Source of the DNA: Bacteroidales bacterium
GTDB lineage: Bacteria; Bacteroidota; Bacteroidia; Bacteroidales; UBA932
Direction: 5' to 3'
Assembly (NCBI GenBank): GCA_028686425.1
Contig: JAQUBZ010000010.1
Location: forward strand, 39,585-71,841
DNA: 32,257 nucleotides
This document shows positions 25,312-32,257 of the stretch, one piece after another (within the stretch, counting starts at the first letter, position 1; every line of letters starts with the position of its first letter). The notes under the pieces are model-generated. The model saw only the letters and a list, made by a program, of their open reading frames with translations. It had not been told where the DNA came from and searched no databases. The position numbers and the translations under genes are program-made.

Positions 25312-25593
25312 ATGACTAAAGCTGACATCGTAAATGAAGTTGCTAAAAAAACAGGTTTAGAAAGAATTCAAGTTCAGAGGATTGTTGAATCTTTTATGGA
25401 AAGTGTTGAAACATCTCTATCGAAAGGTAACAACGTGTATCTGCGTGGTTTTGGCAGTTTTGTGGTTAAGAAACGTGCTAAAAAGACAGCACGCAACATC
25501 TCACAGAAGACTACAATTGTCATTCCTGCACACAAGATTCCTTCTTTCAAACCGGCTAAGGTATTTGTAAACAAGGTTAAATCTTTGAAATAA
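25312..25593 (+). CDS. hup: HU/IHF-family DNA-binding protein
   Basis: The 93-residue protein is a small basic nucleoid protein with the normal HU length. It has the N-terminal helical dimerisation part beginning MTKADIVNEVAKKTG, the VYLRGFGSFVVKKR segment, the beta-arm residues ARNISQKT, and the IPAHKIPSFKPAK ending typical of HU. It bends and compacts DNA as a dimer. A strong consensus promoter lies upstream, and a very small basic gene follows 23 nt after the stop, probably on the same transcript. Confidence 0.95.
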   Translation: MTKADIVNEVAKKTGLERIQVQRIVESFMESVETSLSKGNNVYLRGFGSFVVKKRAKKTARNISQKTTIVIPAHKIPSFKPAKVFVNKVKSLK

Positions 25594-25616
25594 TCAACAT
25601 TTAAATAATATATATT

Positions 25617-25706
25617 ATGCCAAGCGGTAAAAAGAGAAAAAGACATAAAATGGCTACGCACAAACGTAAAAAACGTTTGCGCAAGAACAGACATAAGAAG
25701 AAATAA
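25617..25706 (+). CDS. 29-residue AURKAIP1/COX24-type basic protein, probably ribosomal
   Basis: This short frame encodes 29 residues, of which 20 are Lys, Arg or His. It begins MPSGKKRKRHKMATHKRKK, then R-L-R, and ends NRHKKK. Bacteroidota genomes carry a near-identical tiny gene beside HU and RNase G/E. The RHKMATHKRKKR core matches the C-terminal COX24/AURKAIP1 (mS38) motif known from mitochondrial small subunits, and mycobacterial bS22 is considered a relative. A role on the 30S subunit is therefore likely, but it is inferred from the family and not shown here. It lies between HU and the hairpin before RNase G/E. Confidence 0.8.
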   Translation: MPSGKKRKRHKMATHKRKKRLRKNRHKKK

Positions 25707-25739
25707 TATTGTTGCCAATTTATTCTTTTAGTATTAGAT

Positions 25740-25785
25740 TAATCTAAAGCGAGTTCATTGCAGTTCGCTTTAGATTATTGTTTTT
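25740..25785 (+). terminator. Rho-independent terminator or rng leader hairpin
   Basis: A perfect 13-bp stem, TAATCTAAAGCGA (25740-25752) with TCGCTTTAGATTA (25765-25777), has a 12-nt loop and is followed by TTGTTTTT. This is a good intrinsic terminator for the HU-small protein transcript. It ends 19 nt before the RNase G/E ATG. A 14-nt palindrome TTAGATTAATCTAA (25734-25747) overlaps the 5' arm and could form a competing 5-bp hairpin. Confidence 0.7.
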
Positions 25786-25804
25786 ATAATCTTGAGTTTT
25801 GTAG

Positions 25805-27358
25805 ATGGATAAAGATCTGATAATTGATGTAAAACAGACTGAGGTTTCAATAGCGCTGTTGGAAAACCACAGACTCATTGAGTTAAATAGAGAGGTCAAT
25901 GAAGGAAAGAATTATAGCGTGGGTGATGTCTATTTAGGCAAAGTTAAAAAAATACTTCCTTCGCTTAATGCCGCTTTTGTCGATATAGGGGATCAGCGTG
26001 ATGCTTTCGTTCACTACCTTGATTTGGGACTTAACTTTAAGGCATTTGATTATTTCACGAGGCAGATTAATGTCAATCGAGATTTTTCTACATTCTTTTC
26101 AAGTGTCAAGATTAATGAAATCTTGGAAAAAGAGGGCAAAATCGAAAAATTTCTCTCTCCCGGACAGCCTATAATTGTCCAAATTGTAAAAGAGCCGATT
26201 TCTACCAAAGGTTCGCGTCTTACTGCCGAAATCTCCATAGCGGGAAGAAATATGGTATTGCTTCCTTTTGCAGATAAGGTAAGCATATCGCAGAAGATTA
26301 CTTCAAAAGACGAAAAACAGCGCCTTGAAAGGCTTGTATATAGTATTCTGCCACGCAATTACGGTGTAATAATAAGAACGGCCGCCGAAGGCAAACGCGC
26401 AGCAGTTCTTGACGCAGAACTCAAATCCCTTATCAAAAAATGGGAAGAGTCGTGGATAAAAATTGCCAAATCTAAAGCCACACAATTGCTGTTTACTGAA
26501 AACAGCCGTACGACAACTATTTTAAGAGACTTGCTCAATGATTCGTTTTCAAATATTTACGTCAATGATGAAGATGTATTTAACGAAGTCTCAGAATATG
26601 TATCGACAATATCTCCGGATCAGGAAAAAATAGTCAGATTATACAAGGGGAACGAACCTATTTTTGATCATTTTGAAGTATCGAGACAAATCAAAGGTTC
26701 GTTTGGAAAGATTGTCTCCATCAAACAGGGAGCGTATCTCATCATCGAACATACCGAAGCGCTTCATGTGATAGATGTCAACAGCGGAATCAGAGCCAAG
26801 CAGAAAGATCAGGAGGGCAACTCATACGATGTCAATGTGGCAGCAGCTGATGAAATAGCACGTCAGCTCCGATTGAGGGATATGGGGGGAATTGTGATAA
26901 TAGACTTTATCGACATGGATGCAAATGAGCACAAGATAAAGCTTTACAAACACATGATGGAGCTTATGTCATCTGATAGAGCCAAACATACGGTCCTTCC
27001 GCTCACTCGTTTCGGTTTGATGCAGATTACCCGTCAGAGAGTGAGACCGGCTACGGAAATCAATACTACTGAAGTTTGTCCTACCTGCAATGGTACAGGC
27101 AAGATAGGTCCTACCATCCTTATAGATGAGACACTTGAAAGACAACTTGCATATTATGTCAAAGAGAAAAATATATCAAGTTTTGTACTGAAAGTAAGTC
27201 CTATCCTCGCCGCTTACCTTACAAAGGGATTCGTAAGCATCAAAAGCAAATGGACAAGAAAATATCATTGCAAGATTAAACTCGTATCGGAATCAGATTA
27301 TTCTATCTTGCAGACCGCATGGTGCACCCCCGATGGTGAATCAATAGATCAGGATTAG
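25805..27358 (+). CDS. rng: ribonuclease E/G family protein
   Basis: The 517-residue protein covers the RNase G length (about 490) and lacks the long C-terminal scaffold of RNase E. It has an S1-like domain (about 37-125, GDVYLGKVKKILPSLNAAFVDIG), the catalytic region with acidic residues in HVIDVNSG and IVIIDFIDMD, the LPLTRFGLMQITRQRVRP segment and the zinc-link CPTCNGTG. The enzyme cuts single-stranded RNA in rRNA maturation and mRNA decay. A strong hairpin upstream could end the preceding transcript or regulate this one. The 3' end converges on argH with only 8 nt between stop codons. Confidence 0.94.
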   Translation: MDKDLIIDVKQTEVSIALLENHRLIELNREVNEGKNYSVGDVYLGKVKKILPSLNAAFVDIGDQRDAFVHYLDLGLNFKAFDYFTRQINVNRDFSTFFSSVKINEILEKEGKIEKFLSPGQPIIVQIVKEPISTKGSRLTAEISIAGRNMVLLPFADKVSISQKITSKDEKQRLERLVYSILPRNYGVIIRTAAEGKRAAVLDAELKSLIKKWEESWIKIAKSKATQLLFTENSRTTTILRDLLNDSFSNIYVNDEDVFNEVSEYVSTISPDQEKIVRLYKGNEPIFDHFEVSRQIKGSFGKIVSIKQGAYLIIEHTEALHVIDVNSGIRAKQKDQEGNSYDVNVAAADEIARQLRLRDMGGIVIIDFIDMDANEHKIKLYKHMMELMSSDRAKHTVLPLTRFGLMQITRQRVRPATEINTTEVCPTCNGTGKIGPTILIDETLERQLAYYVKEKNISSFVLKVSPILAAYLTKGFVSIKSKWTRKYHCKIKLVSESDYSILQTAWCTPDGESIDQD

Positions 27359-27366
27359 CAAAGTCG

Positions 27367-28692
27367 CTATTTCTGCTCAAATCCTTTCAATACCGACATC
27401 ATCTTTGCCTCAATTTCCTTGTTGCAGAGATTGCCGATGCTTCCTGCATGAGTATGGTGCAGTTTCTCGACCGAGTCGTATTTTTGCGAGATATTTTCAG
27501 CAAAAGTATGGGCATTGACCTCCATTCCAACGCTCTTGTAAGCATCTCTGAATGGCATGCCGGAGAGGACTCTCTTGTTTACCTCTTCAACAGTAAACAT
27601 ATAGTCATATTTTGAGTCTTTGATGATATGCTCGTTGACTATTATATTTTCAAGCATGTACCTTGTCATCCCGATAGTGCCATGCATGGAATCTATGGCA
27701 GGAAATAGTATATCTTTAAGTAATTGAAAATCACGATGATAGCCATGAGGCATATTGGTGGTGAGTAACGATATTTCGTTTGGAATGCTTTGTAATCTGT
27801 TGCATTTGCCTCTTATAATTTCCAATACATCCGGATTTTTCTTATGCGGCATTATGCTCGATCCTGTGGTTAATTCGTCAGGAAAAGAGATAAATGCAAA
27901 ATTGCCGCACATATATTCACAACAATCAGATGCGAATTTATTCAATGTGGCTGCAAATGAGGCCATTGCACAAGCCAAAGCTTTTTCGGTCTTTCCTCTG
28001 CTCAATTGTGCGGCAATAGAATTGTAGTGGAGTGTGTGAAATCCGAGCAATCTTGTCGTATCTTCTCTGTCGAGAGGGAAAGAACTTCCGTAACCGGCTG
28101 CAGAACCGAGAGGGTTCTGATTTGCAATCGAATAAGCCGCCACAAGCATACTCATGTCGTCCACAAGTGTTTCTGAATATGCTCCAAGCCATAGTCCGAA
28201 AGATGAAGGCATGGCAATCTGTCCGTGAGTATATCCGGGAAGGAGTACATTTGAATATTTGTCACTCTTGGATTGAAATTCGTCAAATAACTCCAAGATT
28301 TCATCCCTGATTGCCAAAATTTCACTTTTGAGATACAGTTTGATGTCCACCAGCACCTGATCATTCCTCGATCTGCCTGAATGAATCTTCTTTCCTATAT
28401 CTCCAACTCGTTGAGTAACAAGTAATTCTACCTGAGAGTGAATATCTTCCACTCCGTCTTCGATACGGAAATCGCCTTTGTCTATCTCCGATATAATCTT
28501 ATCCAGCTCCTGCTGCAGAATATGTTCCTCTTTTTTGTCAAGTAATCCCACTTTGGAAAGCATTGCTATATGGGCCTTTGACCCTATTACATCCACCTTT
28601 GCCAGACGCATGTCAAGTGTTCTGTCATTTCCTATGGTAAATTGTTCGACAATGTCTGTGGCAGATGTGCCCTTATTCCATAAAGTACTCAT
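27367..28692 (-). CDS. argH: argininosuccinate lyase
   Basis: ArgH splits argininosuccinate into arginine and fumarate, the last step of arginine synthesis. The 441-residue protein has the fumarase/aspartase superfamily signature GSSIMPHKKNPD. It also has HSGRSRNDQV and the LPGYTHGQ segment typical of ArgH, followed by NPLGSAAGYGSSFPLDR. Its ATG overlaps the stop of the M20 deacylase by one base (TAATG), a sign of translational coupling. It is the last gene of the cluster. The stop converges with RNase G/E, leaving 8 nt and no room for a separate terminator. Confidence 0.97.
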   Translation of the reverse strand: MSTLWNKGTSATDIVEQFTIGNDRTLDMRLAKVDVIGSKAHIAMLSKVGLLDKKEEHILQQELDKIISEIDKGDFRIEDGVEDIHSQVELLVTQRVGDIGKKIHSGRSRNDQVLVDIKLYLKSEILAIRDEILELFDEFQSKSDKYSNVLLPGYTHGQIAMPSSFGLWLGAYSETLVDDMSMLVAAYSIANQNPLGSAAGYGSSFPLDREDTTRLLGFHTLHYNSIAAQLSRGKTEKALACAMASFAATLNKFASDCCEYMCGNFAFISFPDELTTGSSIMPHKKNPDVLEIIRGKCNRLQSIPNEISLLTTNMPHGYHRDFQLLKDILFPAIDSMHGTIGMTRYMLENIIVNEHIIKDSKYDYMFTVEEVNKRVLSGMPFRDAYKSVGMEVNAHTFAENISQKYDSVEKLHHTHAGSIGNLCNKEIEAKMMSVLKGFEQK

Positions 28693-29768
28693 TATAACTC
28701 TTTTATAAAATTAATATATCCCTCTACACCCTTAAAAATCTCACTTTTTAAAATATATTCATCCTCTTTGTGGGAGCGAGATGATTCGCCGGGGCCCATC
28801 TTTATGGCAGGCAGAGCCAACCTCATCCAGTCGGAGGTGGTAGGGGAGATGTAACTTGTGATATTCAGTTTATTAATCGTTTTAATCAGATGGTGCCCTT
28901 CCGGTGTGGAAGATGTCTTATTGGTAAGCGATCGTGGTGACAAATCGCTTTTCAATTCATTCATAAGGATATTGAATATCTCCTGATTGGTATAGCAGTC
29001 TGTAGGGCGTATGTCAACTACATATCTGCAATTGTCGGGGATTACATTGTGAGCAGTTCCGGCCTCTATCTGTGTGACGGTCATTTTGACCTCTCCCATC
29101 AATGGGGACTTCTTTGCAAATCTGTAATTGCGCAATTTCTCTATATCGTCAATTGCAATATAGAGGGCGTTAACTCCTTCATTACGTGCAGCGTGACCGC
29201 TTTTCCCCTTTGATACGGCATCAATTACCAACAGTCCTCTCTCTGCGATTGCCGCATTCATGGATGTAGGTTCTCCGATAATTGCATAATCCACAAACCG
29301 TGTAAGAGAGTCGGCAATTCCCGTCATTCCTGTATCTCCCGACCTCTCTTCTTCAGCTGAAAGCACAAGGGCTATATTTACATTAAGGGTCTTGTAAATA
29401 TCTTTATTTTCAGCAAAATAAAGAAAAGTATGAATCATGCTTGAAACGCATCCTCCGGCATCATTGCTCCCCAATCCCAATACTTTGTCTGCAGAAAGCG
29501 GTGGATTGACCGGATCAAAAGTATAGGATTTGACGGCAGTCACTGTATCAATATGTGAATTGAGCATCAAGGTCGGCATTCCATGATTTACAATATCCAA
29601 TGTTGCAATTATATTGTTGCCTGTTCTTTTGATATTAATGCCCTCTCTTTGAAGGTATTTTACGATAAAATCGGCGCGTTGCTCTTCGTGATATGACACG
29701 GAGGGGATTCTCACCATTTTCTCAAGGAAAGAAACAGCCTGATTGCAGTAATTATCAAGGATGTCCAT
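28692..29768 (-). CDS. argE: M20-family N-acyl-ornithine/citrulline deacylase
   Basis: This 358-residue zinc amidohydrolase has M20 metal-binding motifs: NSHIDTV, LGSNDAGG, SAEEERSG and IIGEPTS, and a C-terminal GPGESSRSHKEDE. In this cluster it should remove the N-acyl group in arginine synthesis. Because the adjacent carbamoyltransferase looks like the N-succinylornithine type, the likely substrate is N-succinylcitrulline, the product of that enzyme. Bacteroidota are known to use succinylated intermediates. The ATG shares one base with the argB stop and the stop shares one base with the argH ATG (both TAATG). The gene name follows its role in the cluster, since M20 enzymes are hard to separate by sequence alone. 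Confidence 0.88.
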   Translation of the reverse strand: MDILDNYCNQAVSFLEKMVRIPSVSYHEEQRADFIVKYLQREGINIKRTGNNIIATLDIVNHGMPTLMLNSHIDTVTAVKSYTFDPVNPPLSADKVLGLGSNDAGGCVSSMIHTFLYFAENKDIYKTLNVNIALVLSAEEERSGDTGMTGIADSLTRFVDYAIIGEPTSMNAAIAERGLLVIDAVSKGKSGHAARNEGVNALYIAIDDIEKLRNYRFAKKSPLMGEVKMTVTQIEAGTAHNVIPDNCRYVVDIRPTDCYTNQEIFNILMNELKSDLSPRSLTNKTSSTPEGHHLIKTINKLNITSYISPTTSDWMRLALPAIKMGPGESSRSHKEDEYILKSEIFKGVEGYINFIKEL

Positions 29769-30541
29769 TATTTCAACAATGTTTGTATATCGTTGTCGAG
29801 ATTTTTTGCATGTTTGACATAGACCTCGGATACTCCGTTCTCTATTGCCGAAAATGCGTTTTCGAGTTTGGGAATCATCCCTTCTACAATTTTACCCTCA
29901 TCTTGCAGCTCCACAAATCTTTTGTGCGTGAGAAGAGGTATTATTGATTCCGGATTATTCTGGTCATATAGAACTCCGTCTTTTTCAAAGCAGTAGATCA
30001 ATTTGGTACAATAGTCTCTTGACATGGCAATAGCTATGCTTGAAGCCATGGTGTCCGCATTGGTATTTAGCAGAGAACCGTTTTTGTCATGAGTTATGGC
30101 ACAAAATACAGGACAGATGCCCCTTCCGAGGAAACTCATGATGGCAAGATTGTTGATTTTGGCGGGATCGACATCTCCAACATATCCGAAATCTATAGGC
30201 TCCGGAGATCTCCTTGTGGCAGGAACGACATCGCAATCGGCTCCAGAAAGGCCTATGGCATTGCATCCAAACTTTTGAAGGTTTGCGACAATGGTCTTGT
30301 TTATCCATCCGGCATAAATCATGGTCACCATTTTGAGGGTTTCATAATCCGTAATCCGGCGTCCTTTATACATTTTGGTCTTTATTCCCATCTTCCGGGC
30401 CATTTCACTTGCCATGACACCACCGCCATGAATCAATATTTTAGGTTCGGCTATCTGATTGAACTTAATCAGAAATTGTTCAAGAGCCAAAGGGTTATCT
30501 ACGATGTTTCCACCTATTTTTACTACGGTCAACAGTTTCAT
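29768..30541 (-). CDS. argB: N-acylglutamate kinase
   Basis: ArgB phosphorylates N-acetylglutamate, or probably N-succinylglutamate in this lineage. From ATG 30541 the protein is 257 residues and has the amino-acid-kinase motifs VVKIGGNIVDN, LIHGGGVMASEMARKMG, GLSGADCDVVPA and a C-terminal KDGVLYD. A GTG two codons upstream (30547) would overlap the argF' stop, but ATG 30541 begins right before the conserved K-L-L-T-V-V-K-I-G-G strand and lies 2 nt after that stop, so it is preferred. The stop overlaps the next ATG by one base. Confidence 0.93.
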   Translation of the reverse strand: MKLLTVVKIGGNIVDNPLALEQFLIKFNQIAEPKILIHGGGVMASEMARKMGIKTKMYKGRRITDYETLKMVTMIYAGWINKTIVANLQKFGCNAIGLSGADCDVVPATRRSPEPIDFGYVGDVDPAKINNLAIMSFLGRGICPVFCAITHDKNGSLLNTNADTMASSIAIAMSRDYCTKLIYCFEKDGVLYDQNNPESIIPLLTHKRFVELQDEGKIVEGMIPKLENAFSAIENGVSEVYVKHAKNLDNDIQTLLK

Positions 30542-30543
30542 AA

Positions 30544-31503
30544 TCACTTATTTAATCCAATTAATAATTCTTTTAATACAGTTTGCGCCGATACCACTCG
30601 ATTGGCGGCTTCGGGAATGACTATCGAACACGGAGACTCGATGACATCATCGCTGACAATCATATTTCTCCTTACAGGAAGACAGTGCATGAAGTATGCA
30701 TTGTCGGTTAGAGCCATTTTCGCCGAATCAACTGTCCATGAGCGATCTGTGCTTAACACCTTTCCGTAATTCGGTTCCGAATAAGCAGACCAGTTCTTGG
30801 CGTATATAAAATCGGCTCCCTCAAATGCCTTGTTCTGATCATATTCCACCTTTGCCTTTCCCACAAATTCGGGGGCAAGTTCATACCCTTTCGGGTGAGT
30901 TATCACAAAATCATAGTCGGTTTCATTCATCCATTCTGAAAATGAGTTGGCAACAGCCTGTGGCAGAGCTTTGGGATGAGGAGCCCATGTCAGCACCACT
31001 TTCGGTCTTTCTGTACGTTTGTATTCCTCAATTGTAATCAGGTCTGCAAATGTCTGGAGAGGGTGCCTTGTTGCAGCTTCCATGCTGAAAACCGGCTTTC
31101 CGGAGTATTTGATAAACTGATTTAATATAGTCTCTTCATAATCAAATGATTTGCTTTCAAAGCGTGCAAATGACCTTACCCCGATGATGTCGCAGTATGA
31201 TCCCATCACAGGAATCGCCTCAAGAATATGTTCAGGCTTGTCACCGTCCATTATCACACCTCTTTCGGTTTCGAGTTTCCATGCTCCCTGATTGATGTCG
31301 AGCACAATTACATTCATTCCGAGATTGAGACCGGCCTTTTGAGTGCTTAATCTGGTTCTCAGGCTCGAATTGAAAAATATCATCAGAAGGGTCTTGTTCT
31401 TGCCGAGTTCCTGATCAGCAAAGGGATGTTGTTTTACATACCGGGCCTTTGCAATTGCATCTTCTATCGATAAAATATCGTCTATGTTTGTAAAATATCT
31501 CAT
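30544..31503 (-). CDS. argF': N-succinylornithine carbamoyltransferase
   Basis: This 319-residue enzyme transfers carbamoyl phosphate to an ornithine derivative. It has the carbamoyl-phosphate loop NSSLRTR, HPLQTFADL and the ornithine-side HCLPVRRN motif. Residue 90 is proline (GDKPEHILEAI). In Bacteroides fragilis a proline at this position marks the N-succinylornithine enzyme, and glutamate marks the N-acetylornithine enzyme. The surrounding MDGDKPEH loop also fits the succinyl type. It would give N-succinylcitrulline for the downstream deacylase. It is 2 nt after argD and 2 nt before the argB ATG. Confidence 0.93.
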   Translation of the reverse strand: MRYFTNIDDILSIEDAIAKARYVKQHPFADQELGKNKTLLMIFFNSSLRTRLSTQKAGLNLGMNVIVLDINQGAWKLETERGVIMDGDKPEHILEAIPVMGSYCDIIGVRSFARFESKSFDYEETILNQFIKYSGKPVFSMEAATRHPLQTFADLITIEEYKRTERPKVVLTWAPHPKALPQAVANSFSEWMNETDYDFVITHPKGYELAPEFVGKAKVEYDQNKAFEGADFIYAKNWSAYSEPNYGKVLSTDRSWTVDSAKMALTDNAYFMHCLPVRRNMIVSDDVIESPCSIVIPEAANRVVSAQTVLKELLIGLNK

Positions 31504-31505
31504 TA

Positions 31506-32257
31506 TTAATTAGTTAATTCGTTAAAGGCAGATACAAACCTGTCGGCTGTCTCCTTGTCAATGCAAAGAGGAGGCAGCAGTCTTATTACATTTTTACCTG
31601 CACCTCCGGTAAATATTTTCTTTTCAGACAAAAGTCTGTTTCTCAGATCCTGATATTCGGGATGCATCTCCAGACCTATCATAAGTCCTCTTCCTCTTAT
31701 CTCTTTAATCGCTTTGTTTCCGTCAAGTCGTGAAACAAGGTAATCTCCCATATTTTTAGCGTTGTCTATAAGAGATTCATCCTCAATGACTTTCAGAACT
31801 GCAAGGGCAGCCGCACACGCGAGGTGGCTTCCGCCGAAAGTGGTCCCCAACATTCCGCTTACAGCCTCAAACATGGGAGAAATAATGACACCACCGATAG
31901 GGAATCCATTGGCCATCCCTTTGGCAGTCGTGATGATGTCTCCCTTTACATCGGAGTGCTGATGAGCAAAAAAATTCCCGGTTCTTCCATAACCCGATTG
32001 TACTTCATCAAAAATTAAGACCACATTGTATTTATCGCAAAGAGCTCTTATCCCTTTAAGATATTCTGCATCAGGTTCAAAAATGCCGGCTACGCCCTGA
32101 ATCCCTTCAATGATGATGGCGGCGCAGTCCCCTTTTGCAAATTCGGCCTCCGCTTCTGCAAGATTATTCATTCGGACAAAAGTGATATGGTCTGTCTTGT
32201 TGAAAGGAGATTGTATTTTAAGATTGTCTGTAGCGGCAACAGCTCCGGAAGTCCTTC
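31506..32257 (-). CDS. argD: N-acylornithine aminotransferase, partial (5' end outside window)
   Basis: The frame stays open to the window edge, 28 codons beyond an internal ATG at 32171, so the N-terminal part is missing. The visible 249 residues include SGAVAATDNLKI near the edge, the IIEGIQGVAG segment, LIFDEVQSGYGRTG with the cofactor-binding Asp, and TTAKGMANGFPIGG with the PLP lysine (codon about 31920-31922). This is a class-III aminotransferase of the ArgD type. It converts N-acyl-glutamate semialdehyde to N-acyl-ornithine, probably the succinyl form here. argC and argG may lie upstream, outside this window. Confidence 0.92.
   Translation of the reverse strand, partial: RTSGAVAATDNLKIQSPFNKTDHITFVRMNNLAEAEAEFAKGDCAAIIIEGIQGVAGIFEPDAEYLKGIRALCDKYNVVLIFDEVQSGYGRTGNFFAHQHSDVKGDIITTAKGMANGFPIGGVIISPMFEAVSGMLGTTFGGSHLACAAALAVLKVIEDESLIDNAKNMGDYLVSRLDGNKAIKEIRGRGLMIGLEMHPEYQDLRNRLLSEKKIFTGGAGKNVIRLLPPLCIDKETADRFVSAFNELTN

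Noticed and set aside
30089-30769. 226-residue open frame on the plus strand
   Set aside because: It is antisense to argB and argF', both with intact catalytic motifs. No family features are visible.

Overview
The window looks like a chromosome segment of an anaerobic Bacteroidota bacterium, most likely order Bacteroidales. The evidence is a SusC/SusD pair, a carbamoyltransferase with the features of the Bacteroidota N-succinylornithine type, promoters of the TTTG-N19-TAnnTTTG type, weak or absent Shine-Dalgarno sequences, a tmRNA tag ending NYALAA, and moderately low GC. No placement below order is claimed. Almost all of the sequence is coding. There is no rRNA, tRNA, CRISPR array, insertion sequence or prophage.

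Layout. (1) 1-510: a GC-rich non-coding end with a short G/C hairpin, then tmRNA (ssrA) on the minus strand. (2) 564-13139: the accessory part and the most interesting region. A minus-strand gene encodes a membrane-anchored regulator with a periplasmic domain, one TM helix, and a cytoplasmic SARP-like winged helix plus BTAD-like helical domain. It diverges from a tight seven-gene plus-strand unit: DcuC-like transporter, secreted M14 carboxypeptidase, SusC, SusD, second DcuC-like transporter, isoaspartyl dipeptidase (IadA-like) and lipoprotein alpha/beta hydrolase. (3) 13164-15512: a LysE-type exporter and apolipoprotein N-acyltransferase, divergent from a short spacer with a -7 box on each strand. 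(4) 15544-25062, minus strand: lon, ung, coaD, a tandem thioredoxin-like protein, an FAD/Fe-S dehydrogenase of the D-lactate/glycolate type, and a UbiD-family decarboxylase. (5) 25202-27358, plus strand: HU, a 29-residue very basic protein of AURKAIP1/COX24 type, a hairpin, and RNase G/E. (6) 27367-32257, minus strand: a translationally coupled arginine-biosynthesis cluster argD(partial)-argF'-argB-argE-argH.

How the genes may work together. My reading of region 2 is a self-regulated outer-membrane uptake locus for peptides, probably aspartyl or beta-aspartyl (isoaspartyl) peptides. SusC/D would import the ligand, as RagAB does for peptides. The M14 peptidase and lipoprotein hydrolase would trim it outside the cytoplasm. 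IadA would release aspartate inside, and the DcuC-family carriers would move C4-dicarboxylates linked to aspartate-fumarate-succinate metabolism. No glycan-degrading enzyme is encoded in the unit. The IadA homologue keeps its metal ligands but appears to differ from E. coli IadA at two substrate-pocket positions, so the true substrate may be a variant. This assembly of gene types, with its regulator, is the best candidate here for an undescribed system. The remaining genes are mostly housekeeping.
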